Of a DNA stretch of 64,000 nucleotides, positions 20,463-30,165 are shown in pieces. The notes under the pieces were generated by a model. The model made no database searches, was not told where the DNA came from, and was given only the letters and a program-made list of their open reading frames with translations. Origin of the DNA: Hyphomicrobiales bacterium (GTDB lineage Bacteria > Pseudomonadota > Alphaproteobacteria > Rhizobiales > NORP267); NCBI GenBank assembly GCA_021775875.1, contig JAJFHA010000028.1:1-64000 (forward strand), in the 5' to 3' direction. The first letter of the stretch is position 1. Each line of letters starts with the position of its first letter. The position numbers and the translations under genes were made by a program.

Positions 20463-20753
20463 TCAGGTATTGTCGACGGAGACTGGAGCGTCAAAATATG
20501 AAATGACTGGCGTCGCGCCATATTTCTCTGTCACCATTTTCTTCCAGTCATCGCTGTAGGTGGCGTCGGCATCGGCGCGGCTGGTCCAAAAATACAATCC
20601 GCCGACATTCAAGCCGTTTTCCGAGCGAATATAATATTTGCGCTCGAGCCCTGCACGGCTCTTGTATTTAGGCGCAGTGCTTTCAAAAATGGCAGTTGCT
20701 GCTTCCAGCGAAATCGGATCATCCAACGTAAAAATAACCTGGGTGATAATCAT
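20463..20753 (-). CDS. YdhR-like putative monooxygenase (antibiotic-biosynthesis-monooxygenase fold)
   Basis: 96-residue protein starting MIITQVIFTLDDPISLEAATAIFESTAPKYKSRAGLERKYYIRSENG. The pattern of a short ferredoxin-like dimeric alpha-beta barrel with SAPKYxxxxGLxRKYYI and GGLYFWTSRADADA is that of the YdhR family. The ORF track extends to 20990, but the start at 20753 is chosen because AGGAG lies 8 bp upstream and the upstream extension overlaps the DinB gene in another frame. Function is not established for this family. Confidence 0.8.
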   Translation of the reverse strand: MIITQVIFTLDDPISLEAATAIFESTAPKYKSRAGLERKYYIRSENGLNVGGLYFWTSRADADATYSDDWKKMVTEKYGATPVISYFDAPVSVDNT

Positions 20754-20811
20754 TTGCGTCTCCTGAAATTGTAATTGTTTGTTGGCAATCCGGAATGCGC
20801 GATGAAATGCG

Positions 20812-21363
20812 TCAGGCCATTTGACTGCCGGCAAATGAGAAGAAGTCCGGAGCATTGCCGGTTTTAATGCGAACCAGCATATCCAGATTTCCCAAATGAT
20901 AGGACCGATGGCCCCATATTCCCCAAAGAAATCCCATTCCGGTCCAGGTCGATTTGTCCCCGGCAAAGAGGAGCTGCTTGTCCAGGGCATCAGGGGTCAG
21001 GTTTTCCATAATGCTCATGGTTTCCAAATGCAGGTCTTGGGTGTTTTTGACAAAGTCACCATCCATTTTGGAATGAAAGAAATTCATGTCACGAGGAAGG
21101 GGAATGATGTCTCCGGGCGCGCTGTCGCGGATGGCTTTTGCCCATACATTGTCCGCGATCGCCATATGAACAAAGAGGGTTTTAACACTGGCATGGCGGA
21201 GGCGCGTGCCGAAATGGATGCCGCTATCGCTTGGCGGTGTCCAGTCAAGGCTCTCAGCAGGTGTCTTCTCGATCCACTGGGTTGTTTCGCCAACAAGTTT
21301 ATCGAACAATACAAGAAAGCGCTTCAGTTCTGTGTTTGAGGTAACGGGGCTTGTTGCGGTCAT
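20812..21363 (-). CDS. DinB-family four-helix-bundle protein
   Basis: 183-residue helical protein starting MTATSPVTSNTELKRFLVLFDKLVGETTQWIEKTPAESLDWTP. The conserved His positions of DinB/YfiT-like metal-binding bundles are visible in TLFVHMAIADNVW and in WGIWGHRSYHLGNLDMLVR. The C-terminal H..H pair is diagnostic. The ORF-track N-terminal extension (to 21708) lies over the divergent ArsR gene and is rejected; AGGAC precedes the chosen ATG. Members bind divalent metals and some use thiols such as bacillithiol or mycothiol. Divergent to the ArsR-rhodanese gene, so a likely target of it. Confidence 0.82.
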   Translation of the reverse strand: MTATSPVTSNTELKRFLVLFDKLVGETTQWIEKTPAESLDWTPPSDSGIHFGTRLRHASVKTLFVHMAIADNVWAKAIRDSAPGDIIPLPRDMNFFHSKMDGDFVKNTQDLHLETMSIMENLTPDALDKQLLFAGDKSTWTGMGFLWGIWGHRSYHLGNLDMLVRIKTGNAPDFFSFAGSQMA

Positions 21364-21393
21364 GGATTTTGGTCCTGTGGTATATATTCTTTT

Positions 21394-21416
21394 ATTCAAT
21401 TGATTAATTAAATGAT
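21394..21416. promoter_or_regulatory. AT-rich candidate operator between dinB-like and arsR-rhodanese genes
   Basis: In the 98-bp divergent gap, two 8-bp perfect palindromes abut: TCAATTGA (21396-21403) and TTAATTAA (21404-21411), flanked on both sides by ATATAT. ArsR-family repressors usually bind AT-rich imperfect palindromes with TTGA/TCAA half-sites at their own promoter, so this is the obvious place for autoregulation and for control of the divergent gene. Binding is inferred. Confidence 0.4.
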
Positions 21417-21461
21417 ATATTGTTAGCTGATGCAAGGAAAATTTTTTGTGAGGTCCAGACC

Positions 21462-22136
21462 ATGCAGGTAAATGCTGATTTCGATCCGAAGCAGCCGCTG
21501 TTCGACCAGTTTTCATTGGTGGCCAAAGCATTTGCCCATGGGCATCGGCTGGCCCTATTGGAAGTGTTGGCGCAGGCCAGGCGGGACGTGAACTCACTCG
21601 CCTTATGTACGGGACTATCGATTGCCAACACCTCCCAGCATCTAAAGGTTTTGCGATCTGCCGGATTGGTGGCCAGCCATCGTGCGGGGAAACATGTTCT
21701 CTATTCACTGGCCGATGATACCGTAGTGGATCTGGTGTGCAGCCTGCGGGTTTTTGCCGAGCACCACAGCGATACGGCGCGCAGGACCGTGATGGATAAT
21801 TGGCCGCAAATGAATCTTTATCCGGAAATTTCCCGTGAGAAACTGGCTGAATGGGTGACGGCCGGGTCAGCTATTCTGCTTGATACGCGTCCATTGGAAG
21901 AATTCGAGGTGGGCCATATTCCAGGTGCGTACCATGTGCCCAAAGGTGATATGAAAGCGGTTGCAGGTATTGTTGAGGGCAAAACCCAGATTGCTGCTTA
22001 TTGCCGTGGGGCCTATTGCGCCACCTTGCACGATGTTCTGGAACATTTTCATGAACGCGGCATTCAGGTTCACCGGCTCGAAGACGGATTTGCTGAATGG
22101 CGTGCATCTGGATTTCCGATCACGGGAGAGGTTTAA
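21462..22136 (+). CDS. ArsR-family winged-helix regulator fused to a rhodanese domain
   Basis: 224-residue fusion. Residues about 10-95 are an ArsR-type winged helix (LFDQFSLVAKAFAHGHRLALLEVLAQARRDVNSLALCTGLSIANTSQHLKVLRSAGLV). Residues about 120-220 are a rhodanese domain (LDTRPLEEFEVGHIPGAYHVP) with the active-site loop YCRGAYCATL. Start 21462 is chosen over 21420 because GAGGT lies about 8 bp upstream and the family begins here. Fused rhodanese suggests sensing of persulfide or sulfane sulfur, or of thiol-reactive compounds; that is inference. Confidence 0.88.
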   Translation: MQVNADFDPKQPLFDQFSLVAKAFAHGHRLALLEVLAQARRDVNSLALCTGLSIANTSQHLKVLRSAGLVASHRAGKHVLYSLADDTVVDLVCSLRVFAEHHSDTARRTVMDNWPQMNLYPEISREKLAEWVTAGSAILLDTRPLEEFEVGHIPGAYHVPKGDMKAVAGIVEGKTQIAAYCRGAYCATLHDVLEHFHERGIQVHRLEDGFAEWRASGFPITGEV

Positions 22137-22138
22137 TT

Positions 22139-22621
22139 TTAGTCCCGGTGATAGGGATGTCCGAGCAGCAGGGTGATCGCCCGGTAAATCTGTTCGAGCA
22201 ACATGACCTTCACCAATTGGTGCGGCCAGGTGGACATTCCGAATGCGATTGTCTGGCGTGCTGATTTGACCAGATCATAATCCAGGCCATCGGGGCCGCC
22301 GACAATGAAAACCAGATCCTGTTCACCATCGTCCCGCCATTTTGCGATTTTACCGGAAAAATCGCGGCTGCTGAGGCTCTTGCCGGTCTCATCCAGCGCA
22401 ACGATAATGCTGGCAGGTGGAATGGCCGCCAGGATCACTTCCGCTTCGCGGGATTTTCGCTGTTTGGAATCAGAAGCCCTGGCTTCGTCAAACTCCCTGA
22501 TCTGTAGAGATTTCAAACCGGCCTGCGGCCCGACTTTGGCGATCCGGTCGGCATAATCGGCCGCAAGCTGACGCAATGGTCCGTCTTTCAGGCGACCAAT
22601 GGTCAATATATGAATTTTCAA
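22139..22621 (-). CDS. rlmH: 23S rRNA (pseudouridine-1915-N3)-methyltransferase
   Basis: SPOUT-class methyltransferase that modifies pseudouridine 1915 in helix 69 of 23S rRNA. MKIHILTIGRLKDGPLRQLAADYADR at the start, FIVGGPDGLDYDL (SAM-binding knot region) and the C-terminal GHPYHRD are family signatures. 160 residues, normal. It is 36 bp downstream of rsfS on the same strand, the usual order. Its stop faces the stop of the ArsR-rhodanese gene only 2 bp away. Confidence 0.95.
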   Translation of the reverse strand: MKIHILTIGRLKDGPLRQLAADYADRIAKVGPQAGLKSLQIREFDEARASDSKQRKSREAEVILAAIPPASIIVALDETGKSLSSRDFSGKIAKWRDDGEQDLVFIVGGPDGLDYDLVKSARQTIAFGMSTWPHQLVKVMLLEQIYRAITLLLGHPYHRD

Positions 22622-22657
22622 GGCCTGGGTCCTGAATTATCAAACAGGCCAGCCTGA

Positions 22658-23068
22658 TCAAGCGGCGGTTTGGGGTGGGATCTCGGCGGTCCACATTTTT
22701 TCGAGATTATAAAAATCGCGGACTTCCGGCCTGAAAACATGGATGATCACATCGCCAGCGTCTATCAGGACCCAGTCACACTGATCCTGCCCCTCGGTTT
22801 TCGCTTTGCCCCATCCGGCGTCCCGCATATCTGAAACGACGCGTTCAGAAACAGCGCTGACATGGCGGTTGGAGCGCCCGGTTGCGACAACCATATAATC
22901 AGCGATTGATGATTTTCCGGCAAGCGGGATAGATACAATTTCTTCAGCCTTGGCATCGTCCAGGCTATCGATAATTGTCTTGAGCAATATTTCGGGAGAT
23001 GTCTGCGTTGACTTAGCGCGGCGCTTTCGCGGCGTTGCTGCGCTGGCAGTAGCTTGATTTGCCATCAT
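22658..23068 (-). CDS. rsfS: Ribosomal silencing factor RsfS
   Basis: Binds uL14 on the 50S subunit and blocks subunit joining in stationary phase or starvation. The core LLKTIIDSLDDAKAEEIVSIPLAGKSSIADYMVVATGRSNRHVSAVSERVVSDMR and QCDWVLIDAGDVIIHVFRPEVRDFYNLEKMW is unmistakable. The N-terminal 20 residues are low-complexity (ATASAATPRKRRAKSTQT). Two adjacent Met codons could start it (23068 or 23065). It normally follows nadD directly; here a phosphagen kinase gene and 156 bp separate them. Confidence 0.94.
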   Translation of the reverse strand: MMANQATASAATPRKRRAKSTQTSPEILLKTIIDSLDDAKAEEIVSIPLAGKSSIADYMVVATGRSNRHVSAVSERVVSDMRDAGWGKAKTEGQDQCDWVLIDAGDVIIHVFRPEVRDFYNLEKMWTAEIPPQTAA

Positions 23069-23141
23069 TTTGTGGCTTCGTTCCTTTGCGTTTTGGCCTC
23101 TAAATTCCGGCCCAGGTTCAACCTGTAGTTCTTCTTAGAGC

Positions 23142-23169
23142 ATTATCCTGCATTTCATTCAATATTCAA
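23142..23169 (-). promoter_or_regulatory. Candidate promoter for rsfS-rlmH
   Basis: On the minus strand TTGAAT (23169-23164) and GATAAT (23147-23142) are 16 bp apart in the 156-bp gap between the kinase stop and rsfS. Each hexamer matches the sigma-70 consensus at 4-5 of 6 positions. This would let rsfS-rlmH be expressed apart from the proB-proA-nadD-kinase unit. Confidence 0.4.
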
Positions 23170-23224
23170 AATTCATGCTGAACAGAAGTCTTCATCTGTC
23201 AATTTCAAGTGGCTGGTTCCGGGT

Positions 23225-24316
23225 TCAGGCGGTTTCCAGTTTCCAAAGCGCCGCTGCGCCATCGTAAAGACGTTGCATGATCTCCATTTCGGTAACGCCA
23301 AGGCGGGCGCTTGGGGAAATATCGACCAAGCCACCTTCGCCGGCACCTGAATGTTCTCCGCCCGCGCCGCGAACCGCCAACCCCAGAGATTTGGCCTCTT
23401 GTTTGACACGAGTGAGATCTGTGCCGTTTTCGGTAAGGTTGGGGAGTTGTAGATGCAGACTGGCACGCATCCCGGCACCAAGATTTGTCGGGCAACTTGT
23501 CAGGTTTCCATAAGCCGTTGAGGTGGCGAAAGCAGGCAGCAGGGTTTGCAGGTGTTCAAGGCCGGTATGGAGGTGCGCGAACAAGGTGTTCAAGTTGCCA
23601 CCACGCAGCATAGTCATGACGCGTAGATGATCCTCTTCACCGACCCAGACCAGAAAATCCTGCGCTTCTGAAACATACATGCCCCGCCCAAAGGGCCAAT
23701 CCGCGCTGATCCCGGCCACGTTAAGATACGGGTCCCCGCTCATATCCTTGAACATCTGATGGGCGCTCACCCGGCGGTCATATTCGGCCGCATCAATTTC
23801 ATGAGGAGAACCGGGGGTGATGGACAGATATTGGCCGCCAAATGCGGGGTCATTGATCAGCTTCATGAAAGCGCCAGATGCAATATTTTCAAATTCAATC
23901 CGCTGATCTTTGCTCATGGCACCGGGGAGAGGGAAAGACGCCAGGTTACGTGCCACGCGTACACGCATGGAAACCTCTTTCAGGCGCGGATCAATTTCGC
24001 CAAGATCGCAGTCCTGAGCGGTGGTGTTCCAATCGTGCTGCTGGGCGATGGGTGTCGTTGCTGGAATGGCGTGAAAATCCCGGATCATCGGGTCGAGCAT
24101 GGGTGCAAACAGATCATAGTCTTCAGAATGCATGGCATAAGCCCCCATCTGACTGTCGGGGTTTTCCATTCCGGATGCGATTATCTCCATCAACCGCTGG
24201 CGCTTTTGATCGTCGAGACTGCGAAAAAAGGCTGCATTGAAATGACGCGCCATCAGGTTTTGCGGTTGGGCAGTTCTGATTGATCCAATTTGTTCAATTA
24301 TCTGGTCTGGTGTCAT
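23225..24316 (-). CDS. Phosphagen (arginine) kinase homologue
   Basis: ATP:guanidino phosphotransferase of the creatine/arginine kinase family, rare in bacteria. The 363-residue protein has both domains: an N-terminal alpha domain with SGMENPDSQMGAYAMHSEDYDLFAPMLDPMIRDFH, and the catalytic domain. Aligned by eye to Limulus arginine kinase, all key residues are kept: Arg118 and Arg120 (SMRVRVAR), Glu228 and Arg232 (GEEDHLR), Cys275 and Arg284 (SCPTNLGAGMRAS), Arg316, Glu321 and His322 (VRGAGGEHSG). Glu321 and Tyr60 favour arginine over creatine. The N-domain separates it from protein-arginine kinase McsB. Start 24316 has AAGGAG 6 bp upstream and overlaps the nadD stop by 4 bp (ATGA), so it is translationally coupled to nadD. 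Confidence 0.92.
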   Translation of the reverse strand: MTPDQIIEQIGSIRTAQPQNLMARHFNAAFFRSLDDQKRQRLMEIIASGMENPDSQMGAYAMHSEDYDLFAPMLDPMIRDFHAIPATTPIAQQHDWNTTAQDCDLGEIDPRLKEVSMRVRVARNLASFPLPGAMSKDQRIEFENIASGAFMKLINDPAFGGQYLSITPGSPHEIDAAEYDRRVSAHQMFKDMSGDPYLNVAGISADWPFGRGMYVSEAQDFLVWVGEEDHLRVMTMLRGGNLNTLFAHLHTGLEHLQTLLPAFATSTAYGNLTSCPTNLGAGMRASLHLQLPNLTENGTDLTRVKQEAKSLGLAVRGAGGEHSGAGEGGLVDISPSARLGVTEMEIMQRLYDGAAALWKLETA

Positions 24317-24918
24317 GTTCGCTCCTTCATATCCCGCGTAGCGCGCAACAGGGTCGACGAAATTGCCATGGTGCGGCCGCGCAAATATGACCATGCCGGA
24401 GCAGGTTCTGATTTAAGTAAAGACGCATCGGCTTCATCAATCCGGTAGCGGCCGAACCTGCTGGCGGCAGGTGAGGTGAGCGCCTTTGTTGAATAGCCGG
24501 GCCGGTCAAACACCGCGATGGCGCAGGAGTTGAAAATATCCTGCCACCGCTCCCAAAGGTGAAATTCTGCGAGGTTGTCGGCTCCCATCAACCAGACAAA
24601 ATTGGTATCAGGATAGCGGGCGGCAAGGGCATCAAGGGTGTCGGCGGTATATGTAAAATTATTATCGGCTTCAAAGGTTGTCACCCGGATACGGGGGTCA
24701 CCGATCAGGCGATTGGCGCTGTCTACGCGCGTGGCAAGTGGGTGTAACCCATCATGATTTTTGAGGGGGTTGCCGGGTGTTACAAGCCACCAGACCTCAT
24801 CAAGACCGATGCGTTTCAGCGCCATCAGGGAGATGTGCAGATGGCCATTATGGGGCGGGTTGAACGAGCCGCCAAGGACGCCTATTGACCGGTTTCTGCG
24901 GGTCCGGTTTACGGTCAT
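24313..24918 (-). CDS. nadD: Nicotinate-nucleotide adenylyltransferase
   Basis: Adenylates nicotinate mononucleotide in NAD biosynthesis. The nucleotidyltransferase motif [15 protein letters not shown] lies at residues 15-29 and the C-terminal ISSTLLRA matches the ISSTxIR motif. The segments [11 protein letters not shown] and WLMGADNL are typical of NadD. 201 residues, normal. It overlaps the proA stop by 4 bp at its start and the phosphagen kinase start by 4 bp at its end, so all three are translationally coupled. Confidence 0.94.
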   Translation of the reverse strand: MTVNRTRRNRSIGVLGGSFNPPHNGHLHISLMALKRIGLDEVWWLVTPGNPLKNHDGLHPLATRVDSANRLIGDPRIRVTTFEADNNFTYTADTLDALAARYPDTNFVWLMGADNLAEFHLWERWQDIFNSCAIAVFDRPGYSTKALTSPAASRFGRYRIDEADASLLKSEPAPAWSYLRGRTMAISSTLLRATRDMKERT

Positions 24919-26216
24919 GGGCGGGTTTGGCCATTGCCGTGGACGAGGTATTTAAAGCTTGTCAATTGCTCGACGCCGACCGGCCCGCGGGCATGCATTT
25001 TCCCGGTGGCGATGCCGATCTCGGCGCCCATGCCAAATTCGCCACCATCGGCATATTGGGTTGACGCGTTATGGAGCAAAATCGCGCTATCAAGGCGGGT
25101 CATGAATTGTTTCGCAGCCGCATCGTCATTGGTCACGATGGCGTCGGTGTGTTGAGATCCATACGTGGCGATGTGATGGATGGCAGCATCGAGATCATCG
25201 ATGACCTTAACTGCGATGACGGCATCAAGAAACTCGGTGCCCCAATCATCGTCTTTGGCAGGTGTGGCGCGGGGGTCGGCGGCACATACAGCTTCGTCGC
25301 CACGCACTTCGCAGCCTGAATCCAGCAACGCCGCAACGAGGGGCTGCAAATGGGTCTTGGCGCAAGTTTTATCTACCAGCAGGGTTTCGGCGGAACCGCA
25401 AATGCCGGTACGGCGCATCTTGGCGTTGACGATAATATTTTTTGCCATTTCAAGATCGGCGTCGCCGTGCACATAAACGTGGCAGATGCCTTCCAGATGG
25501 CTGAAGACCGGCACCCGGGCTTCGCGTTCAACAAGGCCCACCAGGCTCTTCCCGCCGCGCGGCACGATAACATCGATCGTGCCATCAAGCCCGCGCAGCA
25601 TTTCGCCAACAGCGGCGCGGTCGGTGGTTGGAACAAGCTGGATAGCATGTTCGGGTAGGCCGCCCACTAGCAAACCTTTGACGAGACACATATGGATTGC
25701 GCGGGCGGAACTGATGCTCTCTGATCCGGGCCGCAAAATGGTTGCGTTACCGGCTTTCAGGCAAAGCGCTCCGGCATCGGCGGTTACATTCGGGCGGCTT
25801 TCAAAAATGATGCCGATGACGCCCAAAGGTGTGCGGACCCGCTCAATCTGCAACCCGTTTGGCTGTTTCCATGACGATAAGACCTGACCCACAGGATCGT
25901 CCAGATCTGCGATGGCGCGTACCGCGTCAGCGATACCGGCGATGCGGATTTCATCCAGCATCAGCCGATCGAGGAATGAATCTGGTCTGCCGTTTTTCCG
26001 GGCCGTTTCAAGATCGATTTCATTGGCGGCAATGATGCTTGATGCGTCTTCGGTTATGGCGTCTGCCATTGCGCGTAGCGCTTTGGTTTTTTGCTCAGGC
26101 GAGGCGATCGCGATATCGCTTGCCGCGGCACGGGCGCGTTGTCCGAGCGTGTGCATGTCATCGGATAATTTTATCGATCCGTCGCTATCTGTATTTGTTT
26201 CAACACGGGCATTCAT
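24915..26216 (-). CDS. proA: Gamma-glutamyl phosphate reductase
   Basis: Second enzyme of proline synthesis, reducing glutamyl-5-phosphate to glutamate semialdehyde with NADPH. An aldehyde-dehydrogenase-like fold: [35 protein letters not shown], the catalytic Cys in [15 protein letters not shown], and the C-terminal [21 protein letters not shown] are family signatures. 433 residues. It follows proB after 3 bp and overlaps nadD. Confidence 0.95.
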   Translation of the reverse strand: MNARVETNTDSDGSIKLSDDMHTLGQRARAAASDIAIASPEQKTKALRAMADAITEDASSIIAANEIDLETARKNGRPDSFLDRLMLDEIRIAGIADAVRAIADLDDPVGQVLSSWKQPNGLQIERVRTPLGVIGIIFESRPNVTADAGALCLKAGNATILRPGSESISSARAIHMCLVKGLLVGGLPEHAIQLVPTTDRAAVGEMLRGLDGTIDVIVPRGGKSLVGLVEREARVPVFSHLEGICHVYVHGDADLEMAKNIIVNAKMRRTGICGSAETLLVDKTCAKTHLQPLVAALLDSGCEVRGDEAVCAADPRATPAKDDDWGTEFLDAVIAVKVIDDLDAAIHHIATYGSQHTDAIVTNDDAAAKQFMTRLDSAILLHNASTQYADGGEFGMGAEIGIATGKMHARGPVGVEQLTSFKYLVHGNGQTRP

Positions 26217-26219
26217 GAA

Positions 26220-28396
<2,177 letters not shown>

Positions 28397-28514
28397 TCAA
28401 TCAAAAAGAGGTTTGCACAAACAAAAAGGGGCCGGAAATCCGCCCCCTTGGAAATGTTTTATTCCGCCGGGGCAATGACCGGCGAAGAATATTACCCGTA
28501 TCGGGCCGCCGATG

Positions 28515-28781
28515 TTATTTGGCAGGCGGCGCCGGGGTAACGGATACAAATGTGCGCCCGCCGCGACGGGAGCGAAATTCCACCTGTCCTTCGATAAGGG
28601 CGTAGATGGTATGGTCCTTGCCCATGCCTACATTAGTGCCAGGGTGCCATTTGGTACCGCGCTGGCGAACAATGATATTGCCGGGAATAACATATTCGGA
28701 TCCGTATTTCTTGACGCCCAGCCGCCGTCCGGCTGTGTCGCGCCCGTTGCGGGATGAACCGCCTGCTTTTTTATGTGCCAT
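28515..28781 (-). CDS. rpmA: 50S ribosomal protein L27
   Basis: bL27, placed at the peptidyl-transferase centre. [27 protein letters not shown] and the later [26 protein letters not shown] are fully typical. 88 residues. The N-terminus starts at MAHKKAGG with no Firmicutes-type cleavable extension. It sits 35 bp downstream of rplU in the standard rplU-rpmA-obg order. Confidence 0.97.
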   Translation of the reverse strand: MAHKKAGGSSRNGRDTAGRRLGVKKYGSEYVIPGNIIVRQRGTKWHPGTNVGMGKDHTIYALIEGQVEFRSRRGGRTFVSVTPAPPAK

Positions 28782-28816
28782 AACTTCGTCCTTGTAGTTC
28801 CGGTACCGGCAAAGAA

Positions 28817-29464
28817 TTACTTCTTCTTGGCAGCGTCCTGATCAATTTTTGCACGCGGTGGTTTGCCCGCCAACAATTCTTTTGCCTGCTCAACCCATTC
28901 TTCGCGCTCGATGCGACCACCAAGGCTGAGTTCCTCGTTGATCTTTTCAATATCCGCGGCCTTCCATTTGGAGACCTGGGTCAAGGTAGAGACGCCTGCA
29001 GCGTTTAGCTTTTTCTTCAAAGCCGGGCCAACGCCGCCGATCAGCTCGACATCATCCTTGATATCGCTTTTGGAGGGGGCTTCTTTTTTGGCAGGGGTTT
29101 CTTTTTTCGCAGGCGCTGCTTTGGCTGCTTTCTTGGCAGACGGCTTTTTGCCGCCGGTCAGAATTTCAGTGATTTTCACAGAAGTTACATGCTGGCGATG
29201 GCCGTTGCGGGTCTGTGAATGTTTGCGCCGGCGCTTCTTGAAAATGATGATCTTGCGGTTGCGGCCCTGGTCGACAATTTCACCAGCCACAGTGGCACCA
29301 TCAACAAGTGGTGCGCCGATGGTGATGTCGTCGCCTTCGCCAACCATGAGAACATTCTCAAAGGCAATGGCGTCGCCAGCTTCACCGTCAAGTTTTTCGA
29401 TTTTGATAATATCTTCGGCTGCAACGCGATACTGCTTGCCGCCGGTCTTGATGACTGCGTACAC
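28817..29464 (-). CDS. rplU: 50S ribosomal protein L21 with C-terminal helix-hairpin-helix extension
   Basis: Residues 1-100 are bL21 ([31 protein letters not shown]...[19 protein letters not shown]). The protein is 215 residues, twice the usual length: a Lys/Ala-rich linker ([24 protein letters not shown]) leads to a compact domain [43 protein letters not shown], a helix-hairpin-helix type fold seen at the end of L21 in some other alphaproteobacteria. Its role is unknown; nucleic-acid binding is plausible. It is the first gene of rplU-rpmA(-obgE). Confidence 0.95.
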   Translation of the reverse strand: MYAVIKTGGKQYRVAAEDIIKIEKLDGEAGDAIAFENVLMVGEGDDITIGAPLVDGATVAGEIVDQGRNRKIIIFKKRRRKHSQTRNGHRQHVTSVKITEILTGGKKPSAKKAAKAAPAKKETPAKKEAPSKSDIKDDVELIGGVGPALKKKLNAAGVSTLTQVSKWKAADIEKINEELSLGGRIEREEWVEQAKELLAGKPPRAKIDQDAAKKK

Positions 29465-29499
29465 TTTTTTATCCTGTTCTTGTTCCGCGCCCTACGGCG

Positions 29500-29538
29500 C
29501 CGCTATTAGCGGACTTTCAAACCGTGTCGAACGGTTTG
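29500..29538 (-). promoter_or_regulatory. Structured 5' leader of rplU
   Basis: Between the promoter at 29588-29615 and the rplU start, the transcript would carry two close stem-loops: CAAACCG-TTCGACA-CGGTTTG (29538-29518, 7-bp stem) and CCGCTA-A-TAGCGG (29512-29500, 6-bp stem). A leader of about 115 nt with paired hairpins ahead of a ribosomal protein gene suggests autogenous translational control. This is inference. Confidence 0.4.
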
Positions 29539-29587
29539 CCTCGGGCTGCGCATTCTGTCCCGGACATTAATTGCCGGGTGCGCGCGG

Positions 29588-29615
29588 ACTATATGTCGGA
29601 ATCCACTAATGTCAA
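29588..29615 (-). promoter_or_regulatory. Sigma-70 promoter of rplU-rpmA
   Basis: On the minus strand a perfect -35 TTGACA (29615-29610) and a -10 TATAGT (29593-29588; 5 of 6) are separated by 16 bp. It is 124 bp upstream of the rplU start codon and is the clearest housekeeping promoter I see in the window. Confidence 0.72.
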
Positions 29616-29721
29616 CGTTTTTTGGCAAGAGAATTACCAATGAGATTGCAAGGAATTACTTGTTTCCCTTCAGGGGGAATTGTATGGTCCGCGCCGCCGG
29701 GGCAAATCACCCCAGGCCTGC

Positions 29722-29811
29722 GGAGAGGTGCCAGAGTGGTTGAATGGGGCGGTCTCGAAAACCGTTGAGCGCGCAAGCGTTCCGAGGGTTCGAATCCCTC
29801 TCTCTCCGCCA
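29722..29811 (+). tRNA. tRNA-Ser (anticodon CGA)
   Basis: 90-nt class II tRNA. The acceptor stem GGAGAGG pairs with TCTCTCC, the discriminator is G, and CCA is encoded. The anticodon loop CTCGAAA gives anticodon CGA, reading UCG. The long variable arm (TTGAGCGCGCAAGCGTTCC) is that of tRNA-Ser, and the T arm is GAGGG-TTCGAAT-CCCTC. The minus-strand ORF across it (29612-29815) is the common spurious REGFEPS... translation of a tRNA-Ser gene. Confidence 0.96.
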
Positions 29812-29993
29812 CCAAACCGTGACTCTCCTCTCAATCTTTGATCTGGTCTGTTAATAACCAGAAACAGGGCTGATTTTGGGCTCCACCTGCGGGTCGGTCT
29901 TTGCTCGGTGAAGATTGGGGTGAGTTTTCCTGTTATTGAATATTACAGGGAATGATAAGTGCTGGAACAGGGCCGGACTTGTCGCAGTTTAGT
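29812..29993. other. Intergenic DNA without a recognisable gene
   Basis: 182 bp following tRNA-Ser. It holds CTGGTCTGTTAATAACCAG, an interrupted inverted repeat (CTGGT...ACCAG), but no T-tract and no convincing ORF. With the remnant at 29994-30125 and the doeA-like promoter region it makes up a 354-bp gene-free gap. Confidence 0.5.
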
Positions 29994-30125
29994 TCAAATA
30001 GCCGCGAGTTCTTCAAGCTCCTCATCGATTTTACGGATTTCCACAATCTCGTTGGCGATTTCACCATTCAATATAAGTATATTATAGGCGAACCATTCTT
30101 TAAAATTAGGCTTAGTTGTGCACAA
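29994..30125 (-). pseudogene. Possible C-terminal gene remnant beside tRNA-Ser
   Basis: A 43-codon open frame on the minus strand, not in the ORF track, reads TKPNFKEWFAYNILILNGEI and continues with EIVEIRKIDEELEELAAI before a TGA. Its composition (Glu/Ile/Leu-rich, amphipathic helix) looks like a real protein C-terminus, unlike the plus-strand reading. A stop lies immediately upstream, so only a fragment remains. Its place 180 bp from tRNA-Ser is what a decayed integrated element would leave, but I cannot name the family. Chance is possible. Confidence 0.25.
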
Positions 30126-30130
30126 CTAAG
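30111..30130. promoter_or_regulatory. Perfect 20-bp palindrome, candidate GntR operator
   Basis: CTTAGTTGTGCACAACTAAG is a perfect inverted repeat with core TTGTGCACAA, of the kind bound by FadR/GntR-type regulators. It lies 36 bp before the start of the doeA-like gene, whose operon ends with a GntR/FCD regulator. An AT-rich stretch (AATATAAGTATATTATAGG) just upstream could hold the promoter. Binding is inferred from position and symmetry. Confidence 0.65.
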
Positions 30131-30165
30131 TTGTAGAGCGTGTATTTGATCAGAAAGAAAAACGA

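Noticed and set aside
23225-24316. McsB-type protein-arginine kinase as identity of the phosphagen kinase gene
   Set aside because: McsB lacks the N-terminal alpha domain seen here, and no ClpC, CtsR or McsA genes are nearby.
29612-29815. 67-residue minus-strand ORF beginning MVAEREGFEPSERLRAQRFSRPP
   Set aside because: It is the well-known spurious translation across a tRNA-Ser gene, here 29722-29811.
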